Below, piece after piece: positions 19,066 to 27,805 of a stretch of 64,000 nucleotides of DNA. The stretch covers positions 186,001-250,000 of the forward strand of contig NZ_JVVM01000022.1 of NCBI RefSeq assembly GCF_001054325.1, written 5' to 3'. Source of the stretch: Corynebacterium vitaeruminis (GTDB taxonomy: Bacteria; Actinomycetota; Actinomycetes; Mycobacteriales; Mycobacteriaceae). Each line of letters begins with the position of its first letter. Position 1 is the stretch's first letter. The notes under the pieces were generated by a model. The model was not told the origin of the DNA. It searched no databases and saw only the letters and a list, made by a program, of their open reading frames with translations. Position numbers and translations under genes: made by a program.

Positions 19066-19863
19066 CTACACGTCGTAAGTCACAATCACCGGAGCATGGT
19101 CGGATGCGCCCTTGCCCTGCCGCTCTTCGATGTCGATGAATCCCGAGGATGCCTTTGCAGCAAGGGCGGGGGAGGCGAGCTGGAAATCGATGCGCATGCC
19201 CTCGTCCTTAAAAAAGCGACCGGCCTTGTAATCCCAGTAGGTCCACTGGTTTGGGGTGAACTGACGAGTCACTTCTTTCATGCCCGCCTGCTCCAGTGCA
19301 TAGAAGGCTGCGCGTTCAGGTGGGGTGACGTGTGTTTTACCCGCGAAGGCTGTCATCGACCAGACATCGCCATCGGTCGGAGCGATGTTGAAGTCGCCGC
19401 CCATCATGAAGGTGGCCTCCGGATCGTCGTCAAGCGTGGCGATGATGTGCTGACGGAGCCGCTCCAAAAATTCGAGCTTGTACTCGAAGTGCGGGTCGGT
19501 GATGTCGCGGCCGTTCGGGATGTAGAGACTGTGGACACGCACGCCACCGCAGGTAGCGGCGATATGGCGAGCCTCCAGGGCGGGCGCTGCATCGGGGTCC
19601 TTGTTGAAGCCGGGTTGGCCAGGGAATCCTGCCTGGATATCGTCAAGACCGACGCGGGAGATGATGGCAACACCATTCCACTGATTCAGGCCGTGGTGGG
19701 CGATTTGGTATCCGAGCTCTTCAAAAGCAGCGGAAGGGAATTGGTCGTTCTTGCACTTGGTTTCCTGGACGGCCAGGACATCAATGTCATTTCGGCGCAG
19801 CATTTCCACCATTCGGTCGAGGCGAGTTCGGGCCGAATTGACGTTCCAGACACAGATTCGCAT
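19066..19863 (-). CDS. xthA: Exodeoxyribonuclease III
   Basis: An AP endonuclease and 3'-5' exonuclease for base-excision repair. The start is placed at 19863 because the product then begins MRICVWNVNSARTRLDRM, as in the family, giving 265 residues. Endonuclease/exonuclease/phosphatase motifs are present: LAVQETKCKND (metal-binding Glu), LYIPNGRDI, MMGGDFNIAP and the catalytic GASDHAPV near the C terminus. It is an ordinary full-length enzyme. Confidence 0.94.
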   Translation of the reverse strand: MRICVWNVNSARTRLDRMVEMLRRNDIDVLAVQETKCKNDQFPSAAFEELGYQIAHHGLNQWNGVAIISRVGLDDIQAGFPGQPGFNKDPDAAPALEARHIAATCGGVRVHSLYIPNGRDITDPHFEYKLEFLERLRQHIIATLDDDPEATFMMGGDFNIAPTDGDVWSMTAFAGKTHVTPPERAAFYALEQAGMKEVTRQFTPNQWTYWDYKAGRFFKDEGMRIDFQLASPALAAKASSGFIDIEERQGKGASDHAPVIVTYDV

Positions 19864-19985
19864 ATCAACGATTGTAAAAGGGGAACGAAAGAGCGGCCTC
19901 ATGCGTTGAACAAAGCAGTGACAAAATAAGTGGACAATGGGTGGGCAAAGTGGGCGGAAGCCCAGCAGGAAAGGGAGTTTCGAGG

Positions 19986-20810
19986 TTGGCTAACTGGGAC
20001 GATCGCCGTTACGACGGCGAGTACAGTCCGGCGGATGACCTGAGTAGTAGTGGCAGGTACGCTTATCGGGAGCACGACGCTTATGGGGCGTACGATGCGG
20101 CAATGCCGTATCAGGAAGTGCCGTACCCGGCATCAAATATTCCGGTCGGCTATGAAAGCGGGTACCCCGTCGGTTACGGGGCGTCTTCCTTCGGTGAGCT
20201 CAGCACTAACCCCAAAGTTGCACCGCTGACCGCGCAAATGGCAGTGCACCTGGGCTTTGACCCCAATCTGGCCAATGGCTCGGTGGCACGTCGTGCTGGC
20301 GCGCTGCTGGTGGATTCTGTGATCTACATTGCGTTGATTGCCGCCATCGCAGTTCTCGCTAGCATCGTGGGGACTTCTGAAAACGGTGTGTTGGTGATGG
20401 TAATCAGTCTCTTCCTCGGACCCGGTGGTTTTTATCTCTACCGTGTTGCGGGGGACTCCATTTTTGACGGGTCGCCGGGCAAGCACGCCATGGGGATGAA
20501 GATTGAAGGCGCACACGGAATGCCTGTTTCGGCGCGTGATGGTTTCGTGCGTAATGCCTGGATTCTGCCGTCGATGATTCCGTTCGCCGGTTGGTTCGTC
20601 TCTGCGGGCCTGGCTGGCTGGATTGCGATGGGTGCGTCCCGCGACCCGCTGGGGCGAGGTCGCCATGAGCTCTCGGTCCGTACGCGTGTAGTGGAAAAAC
20701 CTGAGACACGCGAGCTGTCGCGCGGGCAGCGGCACATGGATCAGAAGGACAACAAGTCGCGACAGCTGAAGCGGAAGACACAGAGGAAGCGGGTTCAGCG
20801 CGGGAAGTAG
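19986..20810 (+). CDS. RDD-family membrane protein
   Basis: About 274 residues. A Tyr/Gly/Asp-rich disordered N terminus of ~100 residues precedes an RDD domain: VARRAGALLVDSVIYIALIAAIAVLA, then VMVISLFLGPGGFYLYRV and GDSIFDGSPGKHAMGMKI, then WILPSMIPFAGWFVSAGLAGWIAM. The C-terminal tail is very basic. I prefer the TTG at 19986 (after AGGAAAGGGAG; product starts MANWDDRRYDG) over the GTG at 19941. Function is unknown. It sits between xthA and the GNAT gene, which are adjacent in mycobacteria as I recall. Confidence 0.85.
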   Translation: MANWDDRRYDGEYSPADDLSSSGRYAYREHDAYGAYDAAMPYQEVPYPASNIPVGYESGYPVGYGASSFGELSTNPKVAPLTAQMAVHLGFDPNLANGSVARRAGALLVDSVIYIALIAAIAVLASIVGTSENGVLVMVISLFLGPGGFYLYRVAGDSIFDGSPGKHAMGMKIEGAHGMPVSARDGFVRNAWILPSMIPFAGWFVSAGLAGWIAMGASRDPLGRGRHELSVRTRVVEKPETRELSRGQRHMDQKDNKSRQLKRKTQRKRVQRGK

Positions 20811-21025
20811 AAAGAGCAGAGAAAAGTTGACTGCCAGGGAAAAGGGGCTAAACCTAGCCTGGCTCGTCTTGATCGCACTGCCGTCGGCAGGGCTCTGTTA
20901 CTCCTGTATTCTTTTTCTCTTTCTCTCTTGCAGCGAGGGACGCCACGAATGGGCACGAGAAGGGGAAACGAATCGAGTCTGATTGGAAAACTACGGAGTC
21001 CCTTTCTTTGATGCCTCCCCGAAAA

Positions 21026-22171
21026 CTAAGCCCCTGTCAGCTCCGCGTAGCGATGCCGGTGATGCTCCGTAAAACCGAGTGTCCGGTATAGCGCAATACC
21101 GGCCTCGTTTGAACCCAATACCTGCAGATATGCCGAATCTGCCCCGTGTTGTGCGCCCCAGTGCATCATGTGAATGCCAAGCAGCGTGCCTAGTCCTCGG
21201 CGGCGCATATCGGCTGCGACTTCCACAGCGGAGAATCCGAGCCACACTCGGCCGTCGTCCGATTCGGTTAGCGTGCCGCGGGTGATTGCCACCGTGCGCA
21301 TTCCTTCAGGCGCATTGTCGTCAGGCACTTGCAGGCGTCCGAAGCACATGCGGCCATCGATTTCATTGCGCAGAAGCTGTAGTGCATGCTCGGGCAGCGT
21401 GGTACCGCGGAAATGGTAGAGCTCCAACCAATCGTCGTCAGGTTGATCAGCGATATCCACCTGCACGTCTGCAAGCTCGGCGCTGTGCTCATCAAGCACC
21501 TGTTCAGCGCTGTCCGATTCAGCTGCCAATTCAGCAGGCGGCAGATCCCCGTCGAGCGAGCGCGTCATAACCACAATATCCGGTCCGACCGTCCATTCCG
21601 GCCCCGCGACCAGCGCTTGTGCAGGTTTGGCGATTCTATCCGGAATCGCAATCCGCACCGGCAAATCGTGGGAATCGTAAAACGACTTAATCTTCTCCAA
21701 CGGCACCGGCTGAGTGCTGGCTCCGGGTTCGAGCGGCAGCGCGGAGTTGGAACGCTCCGTAATACCGTCGCCCGCGCGTAGCAGCCAGCCCGATTCCACC
21801 ACGTGCGCGATACCCGGAAAGGCCTTCGCGGTCGCAGTTTCCACGGCTCGAATGTCCGAATTGCGCACCGGATGATCCGGCAGGGCCTTCACGATCAAAA
21901 TGTGCTTATCGCTAAAGTCCACCGCTGCCACGGACTCGTCGGCACGCACGCCGGCGCGAACCTGCGGACGCACGACGAACGGATCCATACTGAGCACATG
22001 CCCAATGACGTCCGTGGTTTTCTTTCCGCTGGCCAGAGCTTCTTTATCGGTCAGTGCGCGTCGCACGATGACGCGACGTCCCACCGCTACTTCGCCGACA
22101 CCCCAGCGGGAAATCGGTAGCTTCTGTGCCGTGTTCTCGCTTGCCGACGACTCCAGTTGCCTATCTGCCAC
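21026..22171 (-). CDS. Two-domain GNAT acetyltransferase
   Basis: A 381-residue protein. The N-terminal ~100 residues (RWGVGEVAVGRRVIVRRAL) look like an SH3-like barrel, and the C-terminal ~150 carry the GNAT fold with the acetyl-CoA loop RRRGLGTLLG and the closing NEAGIALYRTLGF. The corresponding M. tuberculosis gene (Rv0428c, from memory) is also beside def. It starts 3 bases after the def stop, so they are co-transcribed. An N-terminal protein acetylation role is conceivable given the deformylase partner, but that is inference. Confidence 0.88.
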   Translation of the reverse strand: MADRQLESSASENTAQKLPISRWGVGEVAVGRRVIVRRALTDKEALASGKKTTDVIGHVLSMDPFVVRPQVRAGVRADESVAAVDFSDKHILIVKALPDHPVRNSDIRAVETATAKAFPGIAHVVESGWLLRAGDGITERSNSALPLEPGASTQPVPLEKIKSFYDSHDLPVRIAIPDRIAKPAQALVAGPEWTVGPDIVVMTRSLDGDLPPAELAAESDSAEQVLDEHSAELADVQVDIADQPDDDWLELYHFRGTTLPEHALQLLRNEIDGRMCFGRLQVPDDNAPEGMRTVAITRGTLTESDDGRVWLGFSAVEVAADMRRRGLGTLLGIHMMHWGAQHGADSAYLQVLGSNEAGIALYRTLGFTEHHRHRYAELTGA

Positions 22172-22174
22172 GAT

Positions 22175-22756
22175 TTAATCCTCGTGGCCGAACGGGTCTG
22201 GATCCACGCCAGGCATCCAGGTCAGGCCACCCTCGGTCCAACCGGCGCGCTTGATTTCCTTCTTGGCCATGCGCTTCCAGCGGCCCGTGAGACAGTCGGT
22301 GTAAAGGAACCCATCCAGGTGGCCGACCTCGTGCTGCATGCAGCGAGCGAGGAAACCGGTGGCCTCGATGCGGACCTCTTCGCCGTTTTCATCCAGACCG
22401 GTGACGACAGCCTTCTCCGCGCGGTTGGTGGGGAAGGACAGGCCGGGAACAGAGAGGCAGCCTTCGTCGTCGGAACCGTCGTCGTTAGGCATTGTCTTCG
22501 GGACTTCACTGGTGGTCAGCACTGGATTGATGACGCAGCCGCGGTGCCAGACATCGTCGTCATCGGGGCAGTTGTAGACGAACAGACGCTTGCCGACGCC
22601 CACCTGGTTGGCGGCGAGCCCCACGCCGTGGGCGCGGTCCATGGTTTCATACATGTCCTCGATGAGCTCGCGCAGCTCGGAGACATCCTCGGTCACCGGC
22701 TGGGTAGGAGTGTGGAGAACGGGGTCTCCGGCAATCACAATGGGACGGATAGTCAT
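22175..22756 (-). CDS. def: Peptide deformylase
   Basis: Removes the formyl group from the N terminus of new proteins. The 193 residues contain motif 1 [10 protein letters not shown], motif 2 EGCLSVPG with the metal-binding Cys, and motif 3 QHEVGHLDG with HExxH. The residue before the second His is Gly rather than the usual Asp. The catalytic ligands are complete, so it should be active. First gene of a def-GNAT pair, divergent from the DUF3263 gene. Confidence 0.95.
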   Translation of the reverse strand: MTIRPIVIAGDPVLHTPTQPVTEDVSELRELIEDMYETMDRAHGVGLAANQVGVGKRLFVYNCPDDDDVWHRGCVINPVLTTSEVPKTMPNDDGSDDEGCLSVPGLSFPTNRAEKAVVTGLDENGEEVRIEATGFLARCMQHEVGHLDGFLYTDCLTGRWKRMAKKEIKRAGWTEGGLTWMPGVDPDPFGHED

Positions 22757-22944
22757 GTCGCTGATTCTACTCGGCGCCCTTTACTTCTAAGTTGCCCGGT
22801 GATGTCTGGAGGGTTTGGTGGGCCGGGGAGGCGTAGGTGGGGCTGGGGCTAGGTTCTACTATTTATCTTCACTAGGTATCTGCATAGGCAGTGTTGTGCA
22901 GAATGGAAAATCAGGGCGAGTGAAATGAAAGTGGGGTGCGGAAA

Positions 22945-23292
22945 ATGGTGCGTGAAAACGCGGCAGGCGACAGCCGCGAGTCTGAGACCGAGCTGCGGCC
23001 TGACTCATCCGAGCATCTCGGACTCGCGGGCGATACCAGCGGCATTGAGCCCTTTTTGGCGCAGAAAATGCTGAATTTTGAGAAAGAATGGCTGAAAGTT
23101 GCCCGTCGTGGACCGCGCATGGCCGGTGCGCGTCAGGAGGCAATTCGACGTTGCTTTGCCGAGGAGTTTGGCAACAACACGATCCGCTACCACCAGGTAC
23201 TTTCGCGACTTTTGGATTCGCCTGCAGCTGAAGCTGCTGAGCCCGTTCTGGTCCATCGATTGCGCGCTGTGCGGGACAATCAAAGCTCATAA
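22945..23292 (+). CDS. DUF3263 family protein
   Basis: About 115 residues starting from the ATG at 22945 (a GTG at 22936 is in frame). The core FLAQKMLNFEKEWLKVARRGPRMAGARQEAIRRCF..., then NTIRYHQVLSRLLDSPAAEAAEPVLVHRLRAVRD, is the DUF3263 signature, a small helical, possibly DNA-binding, actinobacterial family. It is normally found next to def and the LytR_C gene, as here. Function is unknown. Confidence 0.88.
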   Translation: MVRENAAGDSRESETELRPDSSEHLGLAGDTSGIEPFLAQKMLNFEKEWLKVARRGPRMAGARQEAIRRCFAEEFGNNTIRYHQVLSRLLDSPAAEAAEPVLVHRLRAVRDNQSS

Positions 23293-23343
23293 GGTTCAAG
23301 TTTCACTTCACGGTTCGGCGGCAGAACATATAGGATGTGGGAT

Positions 23344-24264
23344 GTGTCTGACCAACTAAACCCTCAGAATTCGCCGCGTCCGGGCCGCCATCGACTCGAT
23401 GACGACTTTGACGACTTCGATGAGTACAGCGATTACGCGGAGGCTCCCGCCGCTGGCGGCGCTCATGCGTACTCCGAGCCGTCGGATGCTCAACACGCAG
23501 CGCCCAGATCTGCGGCCCCGGCCGCTGGCGCAGCCGCTGCTGGTGCCACCGCTGGCGCCACTACCGGTGCTGGCTCTCGGGCTGCTGCTAGCAATTCCGC
23601 AGTTGCTGATGGTGTTGATGACGGCGACATCGGCGACGGTGCCGGTGATGGCCGCTACATGCGCGTTCTCGCTATCGTGCTGCTCGCTATCGGCGTATGC
23701 CTGGTCGCCTACGGTGCCTACGCACTTAGCACGCGTGGCGACGATGCCGAGAGCACCGGCCAGAATGACACCTCGGCATCCGCTCCGGCTGACTCTGGTG
23801 CGCCTGCTGACTCGGCCAACGGCAGTGGTCCGGCAAAGGACGGTGCTGCTGGAGATGGTGACGGCGAGGTTCCGCCGCCGCCACCGGCAAATGAGCCAGG
23901 CAAACCGGTTCCTCCCGCGGAGAATCCGCCGGCACAGGATGAGGCCAACGAAGCGCCCCAGATTGATCGCAAGGCTGTCAAGGTCAGTGTCCTGAATAAC
24001 TCTGAGGTCGTGGGCCTCGCCGATGACCTGTCCAAGCAGATGGGCGAGCAGGGCTGGGGCGCCGGTGAGACCGGTAACGCTCCTGAAGAGAAGATGGGTG
24101 TGTGGGAGAAGACCACCGTCTACTTCGACCCGAGGAACGAAGAGGAAAAGGCCGCCGCTGAGCAGATCGCACACGACAACGGTTGGCAAGCCGCACCTCG
24201 CGATGACCGTCTCCGGGGCGCTCCGGCTGGAATCGTCGTGGTTGCCACTGATCCGGCCCAGTAG
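23344..24264 (+). CDS. LytR_C-domain membrane protein (VirR/Rv0431-like)
   Basis: About 306 residues: acidic cytoplasmic N terminus (DDDFDDFDEY), Ala-rich stretch, one TM helix (VLAIVLLAIGVCLVAYGAYAL), a Pro/Ala/Gly-rich extracytoplasmic linker, then a LytR C-terminal domain (KVSVLNNSEVVGLADDLS ... GIVVVATDP). The domain probably binds wall glycan or LCP proteins. The M. tuberculosis gene in this position, VirR, affects vesicle release and wall integrity. The start may be the ATG at 23335 instead of the GTG at 23344. A strong terminator follows. Confidence 0.87.
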   Translation: MSDQLNPQNSPRPGRHRLDDDFDDFDEYSDYAEAPAAGGAHAYSEPSDAQHAAPRSAAPAAGAAAAGATAGATTGAGSRAAASNSAVADGVDDGDIGDGAGDGRYMRVLAIVLLAIGVCLVAYGAYALSTRGDDAESTGQNDTSASAPADSGAPADSANGSGPAKDGAAGDGDGEVPPPPPANEPGKPVPPAENPPAQDEANEAPQIDRKAVKVSVLNNSEVVGLADDLSKQMGEQGWGAGETGNAPEEKMGVWEKTTVYFDPRNEEEKAAAEQIAHDNGWQAAPRDDRLRGAPAGIVVVATDPAQ

Positions 24265-24336
24265 ACTTCGGTCTCTCGCTGAGGTTTGAGGGCTAAGTGC
24301 CAGAGCTGCCGCCGTGGTGCGAAGCGATAGGTTTCC

Positions 24337-24382
24337 AAGCCCCGCGTAAGCCATACATTTCATGGTCTACGCGGGGCTTTTG
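24337..24382 (+). terminator. Rho-independent terminator after the LytR_C gene
   Basis: AAGCCCCGCGTA (24337-24348) pairs with TACGCGGGGCTT (24368-24379), with further pairing of AGCCAT and ATGGTC inside, followed by TTTTGCG. It separates the LytR_C gene from the SodC-like lipoprotein gene. Confidence 0.9.
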
Positions 24383-24466
24383 CGTATTTTGCAGTCTCAA
24401 ACAGATCACGGTTGAAAAAGGGGTACTAGTATTCTGCTAGTAGCCAGTGAGGTCTGTGAGGTTTTT

Positions 24467-25024
24467 ATGTTCGCCGTAAAGCGTCGTCGCGCTGCTGTCG
24501 CCACCGCGTTGGGGTGTGCTGCAGCACTATTGGTTTCCTGCTCGGGGGTCGAATCCAACAGCGGCAAGGACAAGGACGCGGGCGCGTCGACAAGCACTGC
24601 GCCAGTGAGTGTAGACCCGGCGGCGCCAAAGCTGACTGAGCGAGTCAGTGCCTATAACTTCATCCGCACAAACGATGACGGATCGATGAAAATGCTGGCA
24701 ACTGTGCAGGTCATGAGCGCCAAGGGATGGATGGGTCTTTCCGATGAAAAGGACCAGTTCACTACCCTGGACAAGGGCAAGTACACAGTACAGGCGCGCG
24801 GCGCATCCGGCTGCAGTGGCGTAGGCAGCCCTGCAGCTGAAGGATTGGGAGTCATCGGCGAAGTGCACGTCGATGCCAATCAGAACGCAGATGTCTGGAA
24901 CGTCCCGTCCAAGGTAGACCAGGACAGCTTCACCACAGTTGCGCTCGTCGATTCCAACGGTGACCTTGCCTCCTGCGCAAAAACCGTCACCTGGACCGAG
25001 CCAACTGAGGAAAATGATTCCTAG
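24467..25024 (+). CDS. Lipoprotein resembling a degenerate Cu/Zn superoxide dismutase
   Basis: A 185-residue lipoprotein: signal peptide, lipobox LLVSC (Cys about residue 25), Ser/Thr linker, then a ~130-residue domain. It holds the slot that sodC has between the LytR_C gene and the ybdK-like gene in mycobacteria (from memory). The order of motifs can be aligned: GKYTVQARGASGC where SodC has its GxHGxHIHxxGxC segment, and TTVALVDSNGDLASCAKTV where SodC has its late His and C-terminal ACGVI. Both disulfide Cys remain, but the domain has only one His, so Cu and Zn cannot be bound in the SodC way. Probably a non-enzymatic relative. The homology is inferred by eye. Confidence 0.7.
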   Translation: MFAVKRRRAAVATALGCAAALLVSCSGVESNSGKDKDAGASTSTAPVSVDPAAPKLTERVSAYNFIRTNDDGSMKMLATVQVMSAKGWMGLSDEKDQFTTLDKGKYTVQARGASGCSGVGSPAAEGLGVIGEVHVDANQNADVWNVPSKVDQDSFTTVALVDSNGDLASCAKTVTWTEPTEENDS

Positions 25025-25041
25025 TGTGAAAAAATAGCAGT

Positions 25042-26265
25042 ATGACTGAGCAATTTTCCGGATCGGCGCAGCCATCTCTGGGAGTGGAGTGGGAAGTGGC
25101 GTTCGTGGACCGACGAACGCGCGATACCGCCCCCGCTGCCGCCGAGGTGCTCGACATCATCGATGCGGAACATCCCGGACATGGGCTCCAGCGCGAGTTC
25201 CTCGCCAACACCGTGGAGCTCGTCACCGGTGTGCACATGAACGTGCCCGATGCCGTTGCGGAGCTCCAGAGCCAGTTGGATATGGTTCTCGATGCCGCTG
25301 ACCGAGTCGGGGTGGATGTGTGGTCGTCGGGCTCGCATCCGTTCGCCCGCGGTACCGCTCAGAAGGTCAGCGCCAAGGGGCACTACTCCGAGATCATCAA
25401 CCGCACGCAGTGGTGGGGTAACCAGATGATCATTTGGGGAGTCCACGTCCATGTTGGCATTAAGGACTCCGACCGCGTTTGGCCGATTATTCAGGCCCTG
25501 GCGACCAAGCTGCCACACATGCTGGCGCTGTCTGCGTCCTCACCGGCCTGGAACGGCGAGGACATGGGCTACGCCTCCAACCGAAGCCTGCTCTACCAAC
25601 AGCTTCCCACCGCCGGTCAGCCGCCGGCGATTTACACGTGGCCCGAGTGGGAGTCTTACATGCATGACCAGTCCCGCTCCGGCGTCATCAATCACACCGG
25701 CTCGATGCACTTGGACATCCGCCCGGCATCGAAGTACGGAACCATCGAGGTCCGCGTCGCTGATGCCACCTCTAACCTGCAGGAACTCGCCGCTATCGTG
25801 GCATTGACGCACTGCCTGACGGTCTACTACGACCGCATGTGGGAGGCCGGCGAAGAGCTGCCGTCTCTGCAGTCCTGGCACATTGCCGAAAACAAGTGGC
25901 GCGCCGCCCGCTATGGCATGGACGCGCTGGTCATCGTCAATCGCGATACCGACGAGCGGTGGGTCCGCGATGAGCTCCGTGAGCTCGTGGCCCAGCTTGC
26001 CCCGCTTGCCGACGAACTGGGCTGCCGAACCGAACTGGAATTCGTTAACACCATCGTGGAAATGGGCGCGGCCTACGAGCGTCAGCGCACTGTGGCGGAT
26101 GCGGCCGGGGCGTTACCTTCCATGGCTACCGAGGACGACGTGCGGGCGAATGAACAGCGAATTGGCCACACCCCGTGGCGGGCTGCCGTGGATCTCGCGG
26201 TGCAGGAGCTGCGCGCCGGGCATCCGATTGCGGCTGAAGATTTTCACGAGCAGGTGAGCGACTAG
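25042..26265 (+). CDS. YbdK-type carboxylate-amine ligase (glutamate-cysteine ligase 2 family)
   Basis: A 407-residue member of the GCS2 family with [11 protein letters not shown] at the N terminus, the His-containing [10 protein letters not shown] and [24 protein letters not shown]. Family members have weak glutamate-cysteine ligase activity in vitro. Corynebacteria use mycothiol rather than glutathione, so the true substrate is probably different. It follows the SodC-like lipoprotein by 17 bases, so the two are likely co-transcribed. Confidence 0.9.
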   Translation: MTEQFSGSAQPSLGVEWEVAFVDRRTRDTAPAAAEVLDIIDAEHPGHGLQREFLANTVELVTGVHMNVPDAVAELQSQLDMVLDAADRVGVDVWSSGSHPFARGTAQKVSAKGHYSEIINRTQWWGNQMIIWGVHVHVGIKDSDRVWPIIQALATKLPHMLALSASSPAWNGEDMGYASNRSLLYQQLPTAGQPPAIYTWPEWESYMHDQSRSGVINHTGSMHLDIRPASKYGTIEVRVADATSNLQELAAIVALTHCLTVYYDRMWEAGEELPSLQSWHIAENKWRAARYGMDALVIVNRDTDERWVRDELRELVAQLAPLADELGCRTELEFVNTIVEMGAAYERQRTVADAAGALPSMATEDDVRANEQRIGHTPWRAAVDLAVQELRAGHPIAAEDFHEQVSD

Positions 26266-26299
26266 CCGTCGTCAAGCAGCGTGGGCCTAGACAAAAAGT

Positions 26300-26366
26300 T
26301 AGTGACCAGGCTTATAGCACTTTCGGTGTGCATAAACCTAGTCACTAGGCCATAAACTCAGTCAGT
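26300..26366. repeat. Inverted repeat between convergent genes, copy 1
   Basis: Arms 26300-26320 (TAGTGACCAGGCTTATAGCA) and 26326-26347 (its near reverse complement) enclose TTTCG. A third half-site in reverse orientation follows at about 26350-26366 (CCATAAACTCAGTCAGT). It lies between the convergent YbdK-type and mrpG genes and is related to copies near 41.2 and 45.3 kb. It may terminate transcription from both sides. Confidence 0.75.
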
Positions 26367-26391
26367 ATCTGAGGAGAGCGGACTGGGGCAC

Positions 26392-26751
26392 CTAGTCCCG
26401 CGGTTCCCGGCTGTCATCGCGGGCCAGGCTGTCCTCGTCCACGAGCCGCTCCTTGAACGCCTCGTGGCCAACCCGGTTACTAACAATCGGCGATGTTCCC
26501 AGTGCAAAGAGGATAATCAGGGTCAGCAGAGCCAAGTCACTGTTGGTGGTTGTGTGCGCTGGCGCATGCGTAGCGACGTGCAACAGCGATCCCGCCAGCG
26601 TCAGCATCAAACCCAGCGTCTGTGGCTTGGAGGATGCGTGCATGCGACTGATGGTGTCACGGAAGCGTATTAACCCAACGGACGCTGCGACGCACAGCAG
26701 CATTCCGGAGATAATGAGCACGATGGCGATAATGTCTGCCACGAGAATCAT
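26392..26751 (-). CDS. mrpG: Mrp Na+/H+ antiporter subunit G
   Basis: A small membrane subunit of the multi-subunit cation/proton antiporter. The 119 residues have three helices: IIAIVLIISGMLLCVAASVGLIRF with the conserved RFRDTISRMHA loop, then LGLMLTLAGSLLHVA, then LALLTLIILFALGTSPI. The short tail is charged. It is last in the mrpA-C-D-E-F-G operon and overlaps mrpF by 4 bases. Confidence 0.93.
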   Translation of the reverse strand: MILVADIIAIVLIISGMLLCVAASVGLIRFRDTISRMHASSKPQTLGLMLTLAGSLLHVATHAPAHTTTNSDLALLTLIILFALGTSPIVSNRVGHEAFKERLVDEDSLARDDSREPRD

Positions 26752-27170
26752 TTGGCCTCTCCCTTCATCGTTTTCGGAGCTGCGGTTGGCGTTGCCTTAG
26801 GCGCTGCTTTCTGCGCTGCCTTCTGCGCGGTTTTCTTTGTGGCGACCTTGCTTGCAGCTTTCCCCGTGCCCTTCCGAGCGCTCTTCGCGGGTATCTTTCC
26901 TTCGTCTGGGACACGGAATTTGGCGACTGCCAGCGAAGACAGGAAACCGAGCAGCGCAATGATGAGCATTGGATAGACCACCGAAGTGTCCAAACTCCAT
27001 GCCATGAACGCAGCGAGCATGCCCTGCAACATTGCAGTCATGGACTCCAGGGCCACCAGGCGGTCCAGCGAGTTTGGCCCTGCAATCATGTGCCCGAGGG
27101 TAATCATCACCGCAATGAAATAGCCTGCAGCAGCTACGCCGAGCAGAATGTTAAAAACTTCCGGGTTCAT
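26748..27170 (-). CDS. mrpF: Mrp antiporter subunit F with a Lys/Ala-rich tail
   Basis: Residues 1-90 are a normal MrpF with three helices (NILLGVAAAGYFIAVMITLGH, DRLVALESMTAMLQGMLAAFM, VVYPMLIIALLGFLSSLAVAKF). Residues ~95-140 add a tail built of Lys, Ala, Pro and Thr, resembling histone H1-like actinobacterial tails. The usual family length is about 90 residues, so the tail is an addition. It would lie in the cytoplasm. Overlaps mrpG and mrpE by 4 bases each. Confidence 0.92.
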   Translation of the reverse strand: MNPEVFNILLGVAAAGYFIAVMITLGHMIAGPNSLDRLVALESMTAMLQGMLAAFMAWSLDTSVVYPMLIIALLGFLSSLAVAKFRVPDEGKIPAKSARKGTGKAASKVATKKTAQKAAQKAAPKATPTAAPKTMKGEAK

Positions 27171-27805
27171 CGGCTGCTCCTTTCTCCCCTTTTTTCGCTG
27201 CTCGTTTCGCCTTGCTCGCCGCTTTTCGTACTGCTCGGCTGCTCTTCGCCAGAGCCTGGCTTAGTCGGTTGCTCATGGACATCGCGGTTCTCAAACGCGC
27301 GAATCACTCGTCGCTCGATTCGGGTCAGCTGGTTGATTTGTTCAGCTACCTTGCCTGTCGACGAAGCGTCGAGAAGATGCATGGTCAGCGTCTTTTTTCG
27401 CTTATCGATGTCCACAATGATGCCGCCCGGCTGCAGATTAATTAGTGCCATTGCAGTCGTGAGCGAAATATCGTCATTGGTCCGCATGGGGACCTTGATA
27501 ATGGCAGTCGGTGGCGGATCATCTCGTCGGATGGCCAGCCAGGCGACACTGATAGAGGCCTTCACGAAGTCGATTGTCCAAGAACCGAACAGTCGCACCA
27601 TGCCACCGAAGTTGATGTCCAGTGCGCTGCTTGGTGGGATAGGCATGGCGAGGTTCAGCAACGTGGCTACAAGGATTCCCGAGAGCACATTGGCAAATGT
27701 CACCTCGCCCCACAGCATGACCCAAATGATCACTGTGAATAAGAAGAGCAGGATTGAAATACGTGGTGGTCGCTTTGCAGCCACCTTGGTGCGCGCTTTA
27801 CTCAT
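27167..27805 (-). CDS. mrpE: Mrp antiporter subunit E
   Basis: A 212-residue protein. The N-terminal ~60 residues hold two helices (ISILLFLFTVIIWVMLWGEVTFANVLSGILVATLLNLAMP), then the soluble MrpE domain (RLFGSWTIDFVKASISVAWLAIR, ALINLQPGGIIVDID). The C-terminal ~35 residues are a Ser/Glu/Lys/Gly-rich disordered tail. It is needed for antiporter assembly in studied systems. It overlaps mrpD by one base and mrpF by four. Confidence 0.92.
   Translation of the reverse strand: MSKARTKVAAKRPPRISILLFLFTVIIWVMLWGEVTFANVLSGILVATLLNLAMPIPPSSALDINFGGMVRLFGSWTIDFVKASISVAWLAIRRDDPPPTAIIKVPMRTNDDISLTTAMALINLQPGGIIVDIDKRKKTLTMHLLDASSTGKVAEQINQLTRIERRVIRAFENRDVHEQPTKPGSGEEQPSSTKSGEQGETSSEKRGERSSR

Noticed and set aside
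20811..21025. Hairpin GCCAGG...CCTGGC between the RDD and GNAT genes as a terminator
   Set aside because: The pairing is interrupted and no T-tract follows. It also does not match the inverted-repeat family of the other convergent gaps.
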